NCBI GenBank assembly: GCA_026392575.1
Contig: JAPLBU010000324.1
Span: 1-15,182 of the forward strand
From: Actinomycetota bacterium
GTDB lineage: Bacteria > Actinomycetota > Actinomycetes > S36-B12
Length of the DNA stretch: 15,182 nucleotides
Direction of reading: 5' to 3'
Part shown: positions 1 through 7,708 of the stretch, one piece after another
How positions within the stretch are numbered: the first letter of the stretch is position 1
How the letters are laid out: the number at the start of each line of letters is the position of its first letter
Notes under the pieces: model-generated
What the model saw: the letters and a program-made list of their open reading frames with translations, nothing else
What the model was told of the DNA's origin: nothing
Databases searched by the model: none
Position numbers and translations under genes: made by a program

Positions 1-111
1 GACCAGCCAGTACGCAGCGTGCTGCGTTCCACTGGCGTTCTCGGCCTCTCGCTGGCGCTCACGATCGGCGTCCTCGTCGCGCTGGCGTCCGTCGTGGATG
101 TCTGGGCCTGA
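1..111 (+). CDS. C-terminal end of an unidentified membrane protein (partial)
   Basis: Frame 1 is open from the window edge to a TGA at 109-111 and encodes 36 residues that end in DVWA. Residues 13-32 (GVLGLSLALTIGVLVALASV) form a hydrophobic stretch that would make one transmembrane helix, preceded by a basic segment (VRSVLRS) and followed by a very short tail. The stop lies 4 bases before the chosen rsmH start, so the gene is probably co-transcribed with the cluster. It does not resemble the C-terminus of MraZ, which is the usual gene before rsmH. The start and the identity lie outside the window, and I do not recognise the family. It could also be a chance open frame, but the tight spacing to rsmH and the helix-like composition argue for a real gene. 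Confidence 0.5.
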   Translation, partial: DQPVRSVLRSTGVLGLSLALTIGVLVALASVVDVWA

Positions 112-115
112 CGAC

Positions 116-1064
116 ATGTCCGCATCGACCCGTCACGTTCCCGTCCTGCGGGATCGCGTGATCGCACTGCTCGCCCCGGCGCTCGAGACGCCGGGCGCCG
201 TGCTGGTCGATGCCACGCTCGGACTCGGCGGCCACGCTGAGCATGCGCTCACGGTCTTCCCTGCGCTTCAACTGATCGGCCTCGACCGCGACCCCGAGGC
301 CCTGCGCCTGTCCGGTGAGCGGCTTGCGCCATTCGGGGAGCGGGTCACCCTCGTGCACGCCGTGTACGACGAACTGCCCGAGGTGCTGGCCGAACTCGGC
401 TACGACCGGGTTCATGTTCGACCTTGGGGTGTCATCGATGCAGCTCGACGAGGCGGATCGCGGCTTCGCCTACTCGCAGGATGCCCCGCTGGACATGCGG
501 ATGGACCCGACGACGGGCGCCACGGCCGCCGATGTACTCAACACCTACTCGGCTGCTGATCTCGCACGCATCCTGCGTCAGTACGGCGAGGAGAAGTTCG
601 CCAGCCGAATTGCCTCGCGCATCGTGGCTGAGCGCGCGGTGACGCCGTTCACCACATCCGCTCGCCTGGTCGACGTCATCCGCACATCGATCCCAGCAGC
701 CGCGAGGCGCACCGGCGGCAATCCTGCCAAGCGCACGTTCCAGGCGCTGCGCATCGAGGTGAACGGTGAGCTGGACGCCCTGCGTTGCGCGATCCCTGCA
801 GCACTCGACGCGCTGGCCGTCGGCGGCCGCATCGTGGTGATGTCATACCAGTCACTCGAGGATCGCATCGTCAAGCACGCTCTCGCGGTTGGTGCCCATC
901 CGAACGTGCCGGCCGGGCTTCCGATCATCCCCGACTCCATGAAGCCGTGGTTGCGCCTCATCACGCGCGGAGCCGAGCTTGCGGGCGAGGATGAGATCAC
1001 AGAGAACCCGCGGGCGGCATCGGTTCGGGTCCGCGCGGCCGAGCGACTGGCGGTGGCGGCATGA
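116..1064 (+). CDS. rsmH: 16S rRNA (cytosine1402-N4)-methyltransferase RsmH (MraW), reading frame broken at about 410
   Basis: RsmH transfers a methyl group from S-adenosylmethionine to N4 of C1402 in the 16S rRNA decoding centre. The first frame (116 to about 409) gives RHVPVL, then the SAM-binding segment VDATLGLGGHAEHAL and IGLDRDPEALRLSGERLAPFG. The second frame (about 411 to 1064) continues with FMFDLGVSSMQLDEADRGF, DAPLDMRMD, GNPAKRTFQALRIEVNGEL and a C-terminal RGAEL...ENPRAASVRVRAAER. Between YDR and FMFDLG the family has about three residues (V-x-G), but only one base is present. This implies a loss of about 8 nt and a +1 frame change. The usual SYHSLEDR motif reads SYQSLEDR here (CAG at 849-851). 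I chose ATG 116 because its N-terminus (MSASTRHVPV) matches actinobacterial relatives; ATG 98 is in the same frame but overlaps the upstream gene. The stop overlaps ftsL by ATGA. The identity is certain; whether the break is real is not. Confidence 0.93.
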
Positions 1065-1876
1065 GCGCCACCGCTCGCAAGCACGAGCCCGTCGAGCCCA
1101 CCGAGTCCTTCCAGGCGAACGAGCTACTCGAGGCAGCCGATCCGACCGGCGTCAATGCCGGTACCGAGTACGCGACTCGTGGAGCGCGGGCACTGCGCAA
1201 CGCCCGTCCGCATCTGCGGATGGTGTCTCCGCTGCGTCCCGAGCGGGCCAGTCGCGGAGTGTTCGCACTTGTGGTGACAGGACTGCTCGTTGCCGGGATG
1301 GTCCTCATTCTCGTGATCAATACGTCGCTTGCACAGGGCGCATTCACCATCAGCGAGCTGCAGTCAGAGCAGGCGACGCTCACCCAGCAGGAGCAGGCTC
1401 TCGGCGAGGCGGTGGCGGCAGCGGCTGCTCCCGAGTCCCTCGAGCAGCAGGCGCGCGCACTTGGGATGGTGCCGAGTGAGAACCCCGTCTTCCTCAGCGT
1501 TCCCAGCGGCCGGATCCTCGGCAAGCCGAAGCCGGCAGGCGGCGCGACGTCGTCGATCCCACGCCTGCTGACCCCGGCCGACGCGACGGTCACGGAGGCC
1601 GTCAACAACGCATCGGTCGGCACCGACCTGCCGGTGGCACCGGGTCCCGGGTACGACCCCGCGGCAGCAGATGCCGCTGCAGCCCAGGCCGCTGCTGCGA
1701 ATGCGGATGCAGTCGCGGCCGAGCAGCAGGCGGCCGATGCCGCCGCCGCGAAGAACGTCAAGAAGCCCAAGAATCCCAATGCGGAGAACAATCTCTGGCA
1801 GGACTCCACGGTGCTGGACCAGACCGGAAAGGTCTCCACCGGCGACGCCGGTCTCGTTGCGGTGCCGGTGCCGTGA
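1061..1876 (+). CDS. ftsL: FtsL-like bitopic cell-division protein with long Ala-rich C-terminal tail
   Basis: This 271-residue protein occupies the ftsL slot between rsmH and ftsI. A cytoplasmic N-terminal region of about 65 residues is followed by one transmembrane helix (about 67-88, VFALVVTGLLVAGMVLILVI). An extracellular coiled-coil-like segment comes next (about 96-135: ISELQSEQATLTQQEQALGE) and ends in ARALGMVPSENPVFL, a pattern I associate with actinobacterial FtsL. In the divisome, FtsL pairs through its coiled coil with a DivIC-type partner and helps activate FtsW and FtsI. The family is often only about 100-200 residues long. Here another 120 residues follow, including an Ala/Asp/Gln-rich run (about 200-231) and a Lys/Pro/Asn patch (KKPKNPNAENN), probably disordered in the cell wall space. 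The start ATG overlaps the rsmH stop (ATGA). The call rests on position, topology and the short conserved block, since FtsL sequences diverge quickly. Confidence 0.85.
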   Translation: MSATARKHEPVEPTESFQANELLEAADPTGVNAGTEYATRGARALRNARPHLRMVSPLRPERASRGVFALVVTGLLVAGMVLILVINTSLAQGAFTISELQSEQATLTQQEQALGEAVAAAAAPESLEQQARALGMVPSENPVFLSVPSGRILGKPKPAGGATSSIPRLLTPADATVTEAVNNASVGTDLPVAPGPGYDPAAADAAAAQAAAANADAVAAEQQAADAAAAKNVKKPKNPNAENNLWQDSTVLDQTGKVSTGDAGLVAVPVP

Positions 1877-1923
1877 CGGCGACACCGCCGGATTCCTGTC
1901 GGCGACACGAGCAGGCGGCATGA
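1873..1923 (+). other. 16-codon mini-ORF bridging ftsL and ftsI
   Basis: A GTG at 1873 overlaps the ftsL stop (GTGA) and opens a 16-codon frame (MTATPPDSCRRHEQAA). Its TGA at 1921-1923 overlaps the ftsI ATG at 1920 (ATGA). It therefore joins the only sizeable gap among the operon's genes with the same stop/start overlaps used elsewhere in the cluster. It may couple ftsL and ftsI translation, may be the remnant of an earlier in-frame ftsI start, or may be chance. No homology can be claimed for so short a peptide. Confidence 0.25.
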
Positions 1924-3725
1924 CACGTAGTGCACCCACCAGGCCCCGGCCCGCGGCTCCCGCCAGAGGAGCGGGACGGGGCTCTGCACGTCCCCTTCGC
2001 AATCCGCTCATGATGGCCGACCCACGCAAGCGGGGCACGATCCTGCTGATCGCGACCGGGCTGGTGCTCACGCTCTTCGGCGGCCGATTGGTCGAACTCC
2101 AGGCCGTGCGCGGTGAGGCTCTCGCCTCCGCGGCGCTGGACCAGCGCCTGCGCACGACGGAGATTCCTGCCCAGCGCGGAGCCATCCTCGACAGCAGCGG
2201 CGAGGCGCTCGCCGTGACGATGGAGGCGCGCGACCTGACGGCCGACCAGACTCTGGTGACGGACCCAGCGGCCGTCGCGGCCCAACTGGGCCCCATCCTC
2301 GGTGCCGACGCCGCCGTTCTCTCGGAGCGGCTGACCGGCGACCGACGCTTCATCTACGTCGCGAAGGGCCTGACCCCCGAGACATGGGATCGCATCTCGG
2401 CACTGCGACTGCCTGGGATCTTCAGCGAGAGGACGACCCGGCGCATCTATCCGGCCGGCGACCTGGCTGCCAACGTTGTCGGCTTCGTCGGCAGCGATGG
2501 CAAGGGCCTCGGCGGAATGGAGTACGCCTTCCAGACGCAGTTGGCTGGTGCTGCGGGGACACAGACGTCTGAGCATGGCCCCGGTGGCCGTGTCATTCCC
2601 ACGGGCGCCAACTCCGTCACCGATGCGCAGGCCGGCACGACCGTCCAGCTGACCATCGATCGCGATATCCAGTACTTCGCCCAGCAAGCACTTGCGGAGA
2701 AGGTCGCAGAGTCACACGCCGACAGTGGGACGCTCGTCGTGATGGATCCGACGACGGGGGAGATCCTCGCGCTCGCCACCGCCCCGACCTTCGACCCCAA
2801 CAAGCCGGCCTCCGGATCGGATGCCGACCGCGGCAACCGGGCACTGACGGATGTGTTCGAACCCGGCTCAACGAGCAAGCTCATGACCCTCGCTGCCGTC
2901 GTCAACGAGGGCAAGGCGAATCCGTACTCAGCGTTCACCGTCCCGGGCGAGTTGACCCGCGGCGGCAAGGCATTCCACGACCACAATGCGCACGGCACAC
3001 TGCACCTGACCCTCGCTGGCATCATGGCGGAGTCGAGCAACATCGGAACGATCCTCGCGTCCGAACGAATCGGTGGCCGCAAGTTCTCGACCTACCTGAA
3101 GAAGTTCGGCATCGGGCAGCCGACGGGGCTGCAGTTCCCGGGGGAGTCATCCGGCTACGTGCCCGCCCACGGTGACTGGTCGGCGACCTCGTTCCCGACG
3201 ATTGCCTTCGGTCAGGGCCTCAGTGTCAACGCGGTGCAGTCGGCGAGTGTCTTCGCGACAATTGCGAACGACGGCGTGCGGATTCAGCCGACCCTTGTGA
3301 AGCAGGTGTCGCACGCCGACGGGACTGTGGATCCGCCCGTCGCCCCGACCACCACCCGGGTCGTGAGTGCGGCCACCGCCAAGCAGGTCCGATCCATGCT
3401 CGAGATGGTCGTCGGTCCTGGGGGAACTGCCCCGATGGCTGCGATCCCCGGCTACCGCGTCGGTGGCAAGACCGGTACGGCACAGATGTTCAAGGAGAGC
3501 TGTCACTGCTACAGCGGTGTGGTCGCCTCGTTCATCGGGATGGCGCCGGCCGATGCGCCCAAGCTCGTCGTGGCCGTCTCCATTGTGAACCCCCGGGCGG
3601 GTCGCTTCGGTGGCGAGCTCGGCGGCCCGGTGTTCAAGCGTGTGATGACGTACGCCCTGCAGAGCCGGCAGATCCCGCCGACGCAGACACCGGTACCTCG
3701 GCTGCCGCTCACGTTCGGCGGGTAG
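1920..3725 (+). CDS. ftsI: Septal peptidoglycan transpeptidase FtsI (class B penicillin-binding protein)
   Basis: From ATG 1920 the protein has 601 residues, a normal length. A basic, Pro/Arg/Ala-rich cytoplasmic tail (1-38) precedes one transmembrane helix (about 40-57, TILLIATGLVLTLFGG). The PBP dimerisation domain begins near TTEIPAQRGAILDSSGEALA (79-98). The transpeptidase domain has all three active-site motifs: S317-T-S-K320 with the nucleophilic serine in FEPGSTSK, S372-S-N374 in AESSNIG, and K517-T-G in GGKTGTAQ. A Cys-His-Cys (CHC) stretch follows at about 528-530. No PASTA domains are present. The enzyme cross-links septal peptidoglycan made by FtsW, facing outward from the membrane. 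The open frame extends upstream to 1671, but that part is an out-of-frame reading of ftsL. ATG 1920 has a weak ribosome site (AGGCGG) and the mini-ORF overlap. murE begins 4 bases after the stop. Confidence 0.95.
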   Translation: MTRSAPTRPRPAAPARGAGRGSARPLRNPLMMADPRKRGTILLIATGLVLTLFGGRLVELQAVRGEALASAALDQRLRTTEIPAQRGAILDSSGEALAVTMEARDLTADQTLVTDPAAVAAQLGPILGADAAVLSERLTGDRRFIYVAKGLTPETWDRISALRLPGIFSERTTRRIYPAGDLAANVVGFVGSDGKGLGGMEYAFQTQLAGAAGTQTSEHGPGGRVIPTGANSVTDAQAGTTVQLTIDRDIQYFAQQALAEKVAESHADSGTLVVMDPTTGEILALATAPTFDPNKPASGSDADRGNRALTDVFEPGSTSKLMTLAAVVNEGKANPYSAFTVPGELTRGGKAFHDHNAHGTLHLTLAGIMAESSNIGTILASERIGGRKFSTYLKKFGIGQPTGLQFPGESSGYVPAHGDWSATSFPTIAFGQGLSVNAVQSASVFATIANDGVRIQPTLVKQVSHADGTVDPPVAPTTTRVVSAATAKQVRSMLEMVVGPGGTAPMAAIPGYRVGGKTGTAQMFKESCHCYSGVVASFIGMAPADAPKLVVAVSIVNPRAGRFGGELGGPVFKRVMTYALQSRQIPPTQTPVPRLPLTFGG

Positions 3726-3729
3726 CGCA

Positions 3730-5226
3730 ATGGCATCGGCGATCCGGCCGAGGCCGCGGCCCGTGTCACTGGCCAAGGTGCTGCCCGACGCGCTGATCGA
3801 TGTGGCCGATGCGGCGACGGCCATCACCGGGCTGACGCTGGACTCGCGGACGGTGCTCCCGGGTGATCTCTATGCAGCCCTGCCCGGTCATCAGACGCAC
3901 GGGGCGCGGTTCGCCGGAATGGCGGTGGCTGCCGGTGCGGTGGCGATCCTCACGGACGTGGCCGGTGCTGCCCTGTGCGCTGGGGCTGGTGTGCCCGTGG
4001 TGGTCATCGAGCGGCCGCGCGAGCAGCTGGGGGAGATCGCCGCCAGGGTCTATGGCGACCCGGCGGCGGGCCTGCAGCTGCTGGGGATCACCGGCACCAA
4101 TGGGAAGACGACGGTGGCCGCCATGGTCGAGTCGGGACTCCGAGCGGCGGGCCGGATCACGGGGATCATCGGGACGATGGGCGTGCAGGTCGCGGGTGTG
4201 CACCATCCCGGTTCCCGGACGACACCCGAGGCGCCTGACCTGCACGCGATCCTCGGCGTCATGCGAGATGCGGGCGTCGACAGTGTCGTGATGGAGGTGA
4301 GCAGCATCGCTATCGAGGAGCGTCGTGTCGACGGGGTTCGATACGACGTGGCGGCGTTCACGAACCTGACCCAGGACCACCTCGACTACCACCAGACGAT
4401 GGAGTCCTACTTCGGATCGAAAGCGCGGCTCTTCACTCCTGAACGAGCGGATGTCGCGATCATCGGCATCGATGACGCGTGGGGGGAGCGGCTCGCCCAG
4501 ACGGTCGAGATCCCGAGGCAGACATGGTCACTCCTCGGAGCGCATGCCGACTGGCATGTCGCACGCGATGACGGGCAGGTTGCCGTCGTGGCCCCGGATG
4601 GCCAGCGTCAGCCGATCGACGTGCCGATGGCGGGGGCGTTCAATGTCGCCAACGCCCTGTGCGCCTACGCGGTCCTGCGAACTGCCGGAGTGTCCGATGC
4701 GGACGCCGCAGCAGGGATCGCCCAGACGAGTGTCCCGGGCCGGATGCAGATCGTCGGCGACATCGCCGGCGTGCGGGGCATCGTCGACTATGCACACTCG
4801 CCCGATGCGATCGAGCGGGTGCTTCGTACCGCCCGCGATGAGGCGACCGGCCGGGTGATCGTCGTCCTCGGGGCCGGTGGAGACCGTGACCGCACCAAGC
4901 GTCCCCTGATGGGGAGACTGGCGGCGCGTCTGGCAGACGTGTTCGTCATCACCGACGACAATCCCCGATCAGAGGACCCCGCGGGCATCCGCGCGGCCGT
5001 CGGCGAGGGAGCCCTGCTGGTGGCGCCGGGCGAGCGTGCCGAGGTCCACGAGGTGGCCGACCGGGGGGTGGCCATTACGGTGGCTGTTGGGCTCGCCGAG
5101 GCAGGAGACATGGTGTTGGTGCTGGGTAAGGGACACGAGCAGGGCCAAGAGGTGGCCGGCGTCGTCAGTCCCTTCGACGATGCCAGCACCCTGCGCGTCG
5201 CACTCGAGGGCAGGCTTGCCCGGTGA
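3730..5226 (+). CDS. murE: UDP-MurNAc-L-Ala-D-Glu:meso-diaminopimelate ligase MurE
   Basis: MurE adds the third peptide residue to UDP-MurNAc-dipeptide in the cytoplasm, using ATP. The 498-residue product has the three Mur-ligase domains: an N-terminal UDP-binding region with LDSRTVLPGDLYAAL (37-51), a central ATPase domain with P-loop GITGTNGKTT (119-128), and a C-terminal domain with GAGGDRDRTKRPLMG. TNLTQDHLDYH (211-221) and the lysine in GSKARLF (K231), the likely carbamylated lysine, are present. DNPRSEDP (410-417) is the meso-DAP specificity motif, so the peptidoglycan is predicted to be DAP type. KGHEQGQE (467-474) closes the active site in the family. The usual EVSSHAL block reads EVSSIAI here, with I193 in place of His. 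The length is normal and the frame is intact. The stop overlaps the murF start (GTGA). Confidence 0.96.
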   Translation: MASAIRPRPRPVSLAKVLPDALIDVADAATAITGLTLDSRTVLPGDLYAALPGHQTHGARFAGMAVAAGAVAILTDVAGAALCAGAGVPVVVIERPREQLGEIAARVYGDPAAGLQLLGITGTNGKTTVAAMVESGLRAAGRITGIIGTMGVQVAGVHHPGSRTTPEAPDLHAILGVMRDAGVDSVVMEVSSIAIEERRVDGVRYDVAAFTNLTQDHLDYHQTMESYFGSKARLFTPERADVAIIGIDDAWGERLAQTVEIPRQTWSLLGAHADWHVARDDGQVAVVAPDGQRQPIDVPMAGAFNVANALCAYAVLRTAGVSDADAAAGIAQTSVPGRMQIVGDIAGVRGIVDYAHSPDAIERVLRTARDEATGRVIVVLGAGGDRDRTKRPLMGRLAARLADVFVITDDNPRSEDPAGIRAAVGEGALLVAPGERAEVHEVADRGVAITVAVGLAEAGDMVLVLGKGHEQGQEVAGVVSPFDDASTLRVALEGRLAR

Positions 5227-6644
5227 TCCTCACCGTCGGCGAGATCGCCGATGCCGTATCGGGCGATGCGAGTTCAGTGGACCGCAGCCTGATCGTGAGT
5301 GCGTACGGCGTCGACTCGCGCGCCGTCATCCCCGGCAGCCTCTATGTCGCGATCCGGGGCGAGCGGGTCGATGGCCACGACTACGCGGTTGCGGCGCTGG
5401 CTGCCGGTGCCGTCGCCGTCCTGTCGGCATGTCCGCTGTCCGATGAATCGGGCCGCCCGCTGCCCTGCGTCGTCGTCGACGATCCGGTCCTGGCGCTGGG
5501 GCGTCTTGCCGCATGGGTCCGACGGGACAAGCTCACCTGCTCAGTCGTAGCGATCACCGGCTCGAGCGGCAAGACGAGCACCAAGGACCTCGTCGCATCG
5601 GTTCTGGCTGGTGTCGGTGAGACGGTCAGCCCAGCGGGATCCTTCAACACCGAGGTCGGCCTGCCGCTGACCATCCTGTCGGCCGACGAGCACACCCGAT
5701 TCCTCGTGCTGGAGATGGGGATGCGCGGCGAAGGGCACATCTCGTACCTGGTCGATGTGGCGCAGCCGGATGTCGGCCTGATCGTCAACGTGGGTTCGGC
5801 GCATCTGGGCATGCTGGGTACGCGCGAGGCCATCGCCCGGGCGAAGGGAGAGCTCATCGCCGGCCTCTACAGCGATGGCACGGCAGTACTCAACGGCGAC
5901 GATCAGCTCGTGCGGGCCATGGCGACCACGACACCGGCACACATCGTGACCTTCGGGGAGTCGGCCAGCGCAGATGTCCGTGCGACGGACATTCGCCTGG
6001 ACGAGATGGCTCGTCCCGTGTTCACCCTGACCGACAGTCGAACTCTCGAGGCACAGTCGGTGGCACTGCAGTTCAGCGGTGAGCACTACGTGTCCAACGC
6101 CCTCGCGGCGGCCGCTGTCGCACTTAGTCTCGGGGCAACGCTCGAGCAGGTTGCCGACGGTCTCAGATCAGCGGTCCCGTTGAGTCGCTGGCGGATGGAG
6201 GTGCGTGTTGCACCCGCCGGATACACGGTGATCAACGACGCCTACAACGCCAACCCGGAGTCCATGCGGGCTGCACTGAAGACGCTGGCGGCGATGGCGG
6301 CCGGGCGGCGCACCTGGGCAGTCCTCGGCGAAATGCGCGAGCTGGGCGACTCATCGGTCGATGAGCATGATGCCATCGGTCGACTCGCGGTCCGCCTCGA
6401 CATCTCGCGGCTGCTCTGCGTCGGCGAGGGAACCCGTGTCATGCACCTGGGAGCCAGCAACGAGGGCTCCTGGGGTGATGAGTCGGCGTATGTCCCGGAC
6501 GTCGACGCCGCGATCGCACACCTGCGCGCCCAGGTGCGACCTGACGACGTCATCCTGGTCAAGGCCTCGCGCAGCGTGGGCCTTGAGCGGGTCGCCGAGG
6601 CTCTCCTGGCCGAACCTGCGCCGGGCGAAGGGAGCGCGGCATGA
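5223..6644 (+). CDS. murF: UDP-MurNAc-tripeptide:D-Ala-D-Ala ligase MurF
   Basis: MurF completes the cytoplasmic precursor by adding D-Ala-D-Ala to the tripeptide with ATP hydrolysis. The 473-residue product shows the N-terminal DSRAVIPGSLYVAIRG (31-46), P-loop ITGSSGKTSTKD (111-122), SFNTEVGLPLTIL (140-152) and EMGMRGEGHISYL (164-176). NVGSAHLGMLGTREAIARAKGEL follows (189-211). NDAYNANPESM (338-348), VLGEMRELGD and the C-terminal VKASRSVGLERV are typical of MurF and distinguish it from MurE. The start is GTG 5223, which overlaps the murE stop and leaves no upstream leader. The ligase that makes D-Ala-D-Ala (Ddl) is not encoded in the window. The frame is intact and the length is usual. The stop overlaps the mraY start. 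Confidence 0.96.
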   Translation: MILTVGEIADAVSGDASSVDRSLIVSAYGVDSRAVIPGSLYVAIRGERVDGHDYAVAALAAGAVAVLSACPLSDESGRPLPCVVVDDPVLALGRLAAWVRRDKLTCSVVAITGSSGKTSTKDLVASVLAGVGETVSPAGSFNTEVGLPLTILSADEHTRFLVLEMGMRGEGHISYLVDVAQPDVGLIVNVGSAHLGMLGTREAIARAKGELIAGLYSDGTAVLNGDDQLVRAMATTTPAHIVTFGESASADVRATDIRLDEMARPVFTLTDSRTLEAQSVALQFSGEHYVSNALAAAAVALSLGATLEQVADGLRSAVPLSRWRMEVRVAPAGYTVINDAYNANPESMRAALKTLAAMAAGRRTWAVLGEMRELGDSSVDEHDAIGRLAVRLDISRLLCVGEGTRVMHLGASNEGSWGDESAYVPDVDAAIAHLRAQVRPDDVILVKASRSVGLERVAEALLAEPAPGEGSAA

Positions 6645-7708
6645 GGCTTGTCGGCATTGCCGCAGCGGTCGCTGCGCTCGTGTCACTCATCGGCACTCCG
6701 CTGCTGATCCGGATCCTCGCTCGCCACGGATACGCCCAGGCCATTCGCGCATCTGCTGACGGCATCGCCTACCCCGACCACGAGAGCAAGCGCGGCACGC
6801 CGTCGATGGGGGGCGTCGCGATCCTCATCGCGATCCTGGCCGGCTACTTCGTCACGCATCTGGTCGTCTGGCGTCCGGTCACAGCGGCAGGACTGCTCAT
6901 CCTGTTCCTGATGCTGGGCCTGGGCCTCGTCGGTGTCGCGGACGACTACCTCAAGATCTTCAAGCAGCGGAGCACCGGGCTGAGAGCGCGCACGAAGATC
7001 GTCGGCCAGGCAGTGGTGGCGTTCGCATTTGCCTACCTGTCGCTGCAGTTCACCAACTCCGACGGTGTCACGCCGGCCTCTCTGGCAGTCTCGTTCCTCC
7101 GCGACACGTCCATCGTGCTGCCGATCGGCGTGTTCCTGCTTTGGATCTGGTTCCTCATCACGGCGACGACGAACGGCGTGAACCTGACCGACGGCCTCGA
7201 TGGCCTGGCCACGGGAGCCGCCTTCGCGTCGTTCCTCGCCTACGTGTTCATCGGTATCTGGCAGTACGGTCAGAGTTGCTTCATCGAGGCGACGTCCTTC
7301 TGCTACATGACGGCAAATCCCATCGACCTGTCCATCGTGGCGGCCGCCGCCGCGGGTGCGACATTCGGCTTCCTGTGGTGGAACACGGCGCCAGCCCGGA
7401 TCTTCATGGGAGACACCGGATCGCTGGCCCTGGGCGGGGGGATTGCCGGATTGGCCGTGTTCACGCGCACCGAGCTCCTGCTCCCGCTGATTGCCGGACT
7501 CTTCCTTATCACCACAGTCTCAGTGATCCTGCAGGTCGGATCCTTCAAGCTCACCGGCCGACGCATCTTCCGGATGGCACCGCTGCACCACCACTTCGAG
7601 ATGCTCGGCTGGCCCGAGATCCAGATCGTGGTGCGGTTCTGGATCGTGCAGGGGCTGTGCATCGGTGCGGGCCTGACGCTGTTCTACGCGGAGTGGGTCA
7701 GCGCGTGA
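6641..7708 (+). CDS. mraY: Phospho-MurNAc-pentapeptide translocase MraY (lipid I synthase)
   Basis: MraY transfers phospho-MurNAc-pentapeptide from UDP to undecaprenyl phosphate at the inner face of the membrane. The 355-residue polytopic protein carries every family signature: ESKRGTPSMGG (48-58), GVADDYLKIF (98-107) with the Asp pair D101-D102, NGVNLTDGLDGLATG (178-192) and FMGDTGSLALGG (255-266). The cytoplasmic HHHFEMLGW follows (316-324). About ten hydrophobic segments are visible, starting at residues 3-25. The ATG overlaps the murF stop, and a good ribosome site AAGGGAG (6628-6634) lies 6 bases upstream. The stop overlaps the GTG start of murD. Nothing is missing. The loop at about 207-228, which contains three Cys residues, is slightly unusual for a cytoplasmic-enzyme family. 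Confidence 0.96.
   Translation: MRLVGIAAAVAALVSLIGTPLLIRILARHGYAQAIRASADGIAYPDHESKRGTPSMGGVAILIAILAGYFVTHLVVWRPVTAAGLLILFLMLGLGLVGVADDYLKIFKQRSTGLRARTKIVGQAVVAFAFAYLSLQFTNSDGVTPASLAVSFLRDTSIVLPIGVFLLWIWFLITATTNGVNLTDGLDGLATGAAFASFLAYVFIGIWQYGQSCFIEATSFCYMTANPIDLSIVAAAAAGATFGFLWWNTAPARIFMGDTGSLALGGGIAGLAVFTRTELLLPLIAGLFLITTVSVILQVGSFKLTGRRIFRMAPLHHHFEMLGWPEIQIVVRFWIVQGLCIGAGLTLFYAEWVSA

Noticed and set aside
1671..1919. Upstream extension of the ftsI frame through ftsL
   Set aside because: The translated stretch is Arg/Pro-rich shadow sequence of ftsL; ATG 1920 gives a normal FtsI length and topology.
7141..7704. Upstream extension of the murD open frame through mraY
   Set aside because: It is an out-of-frame reading of mraY. 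The GTG at 7705 overlapping the mraY stop gives a normal MurD N-terminus and length.
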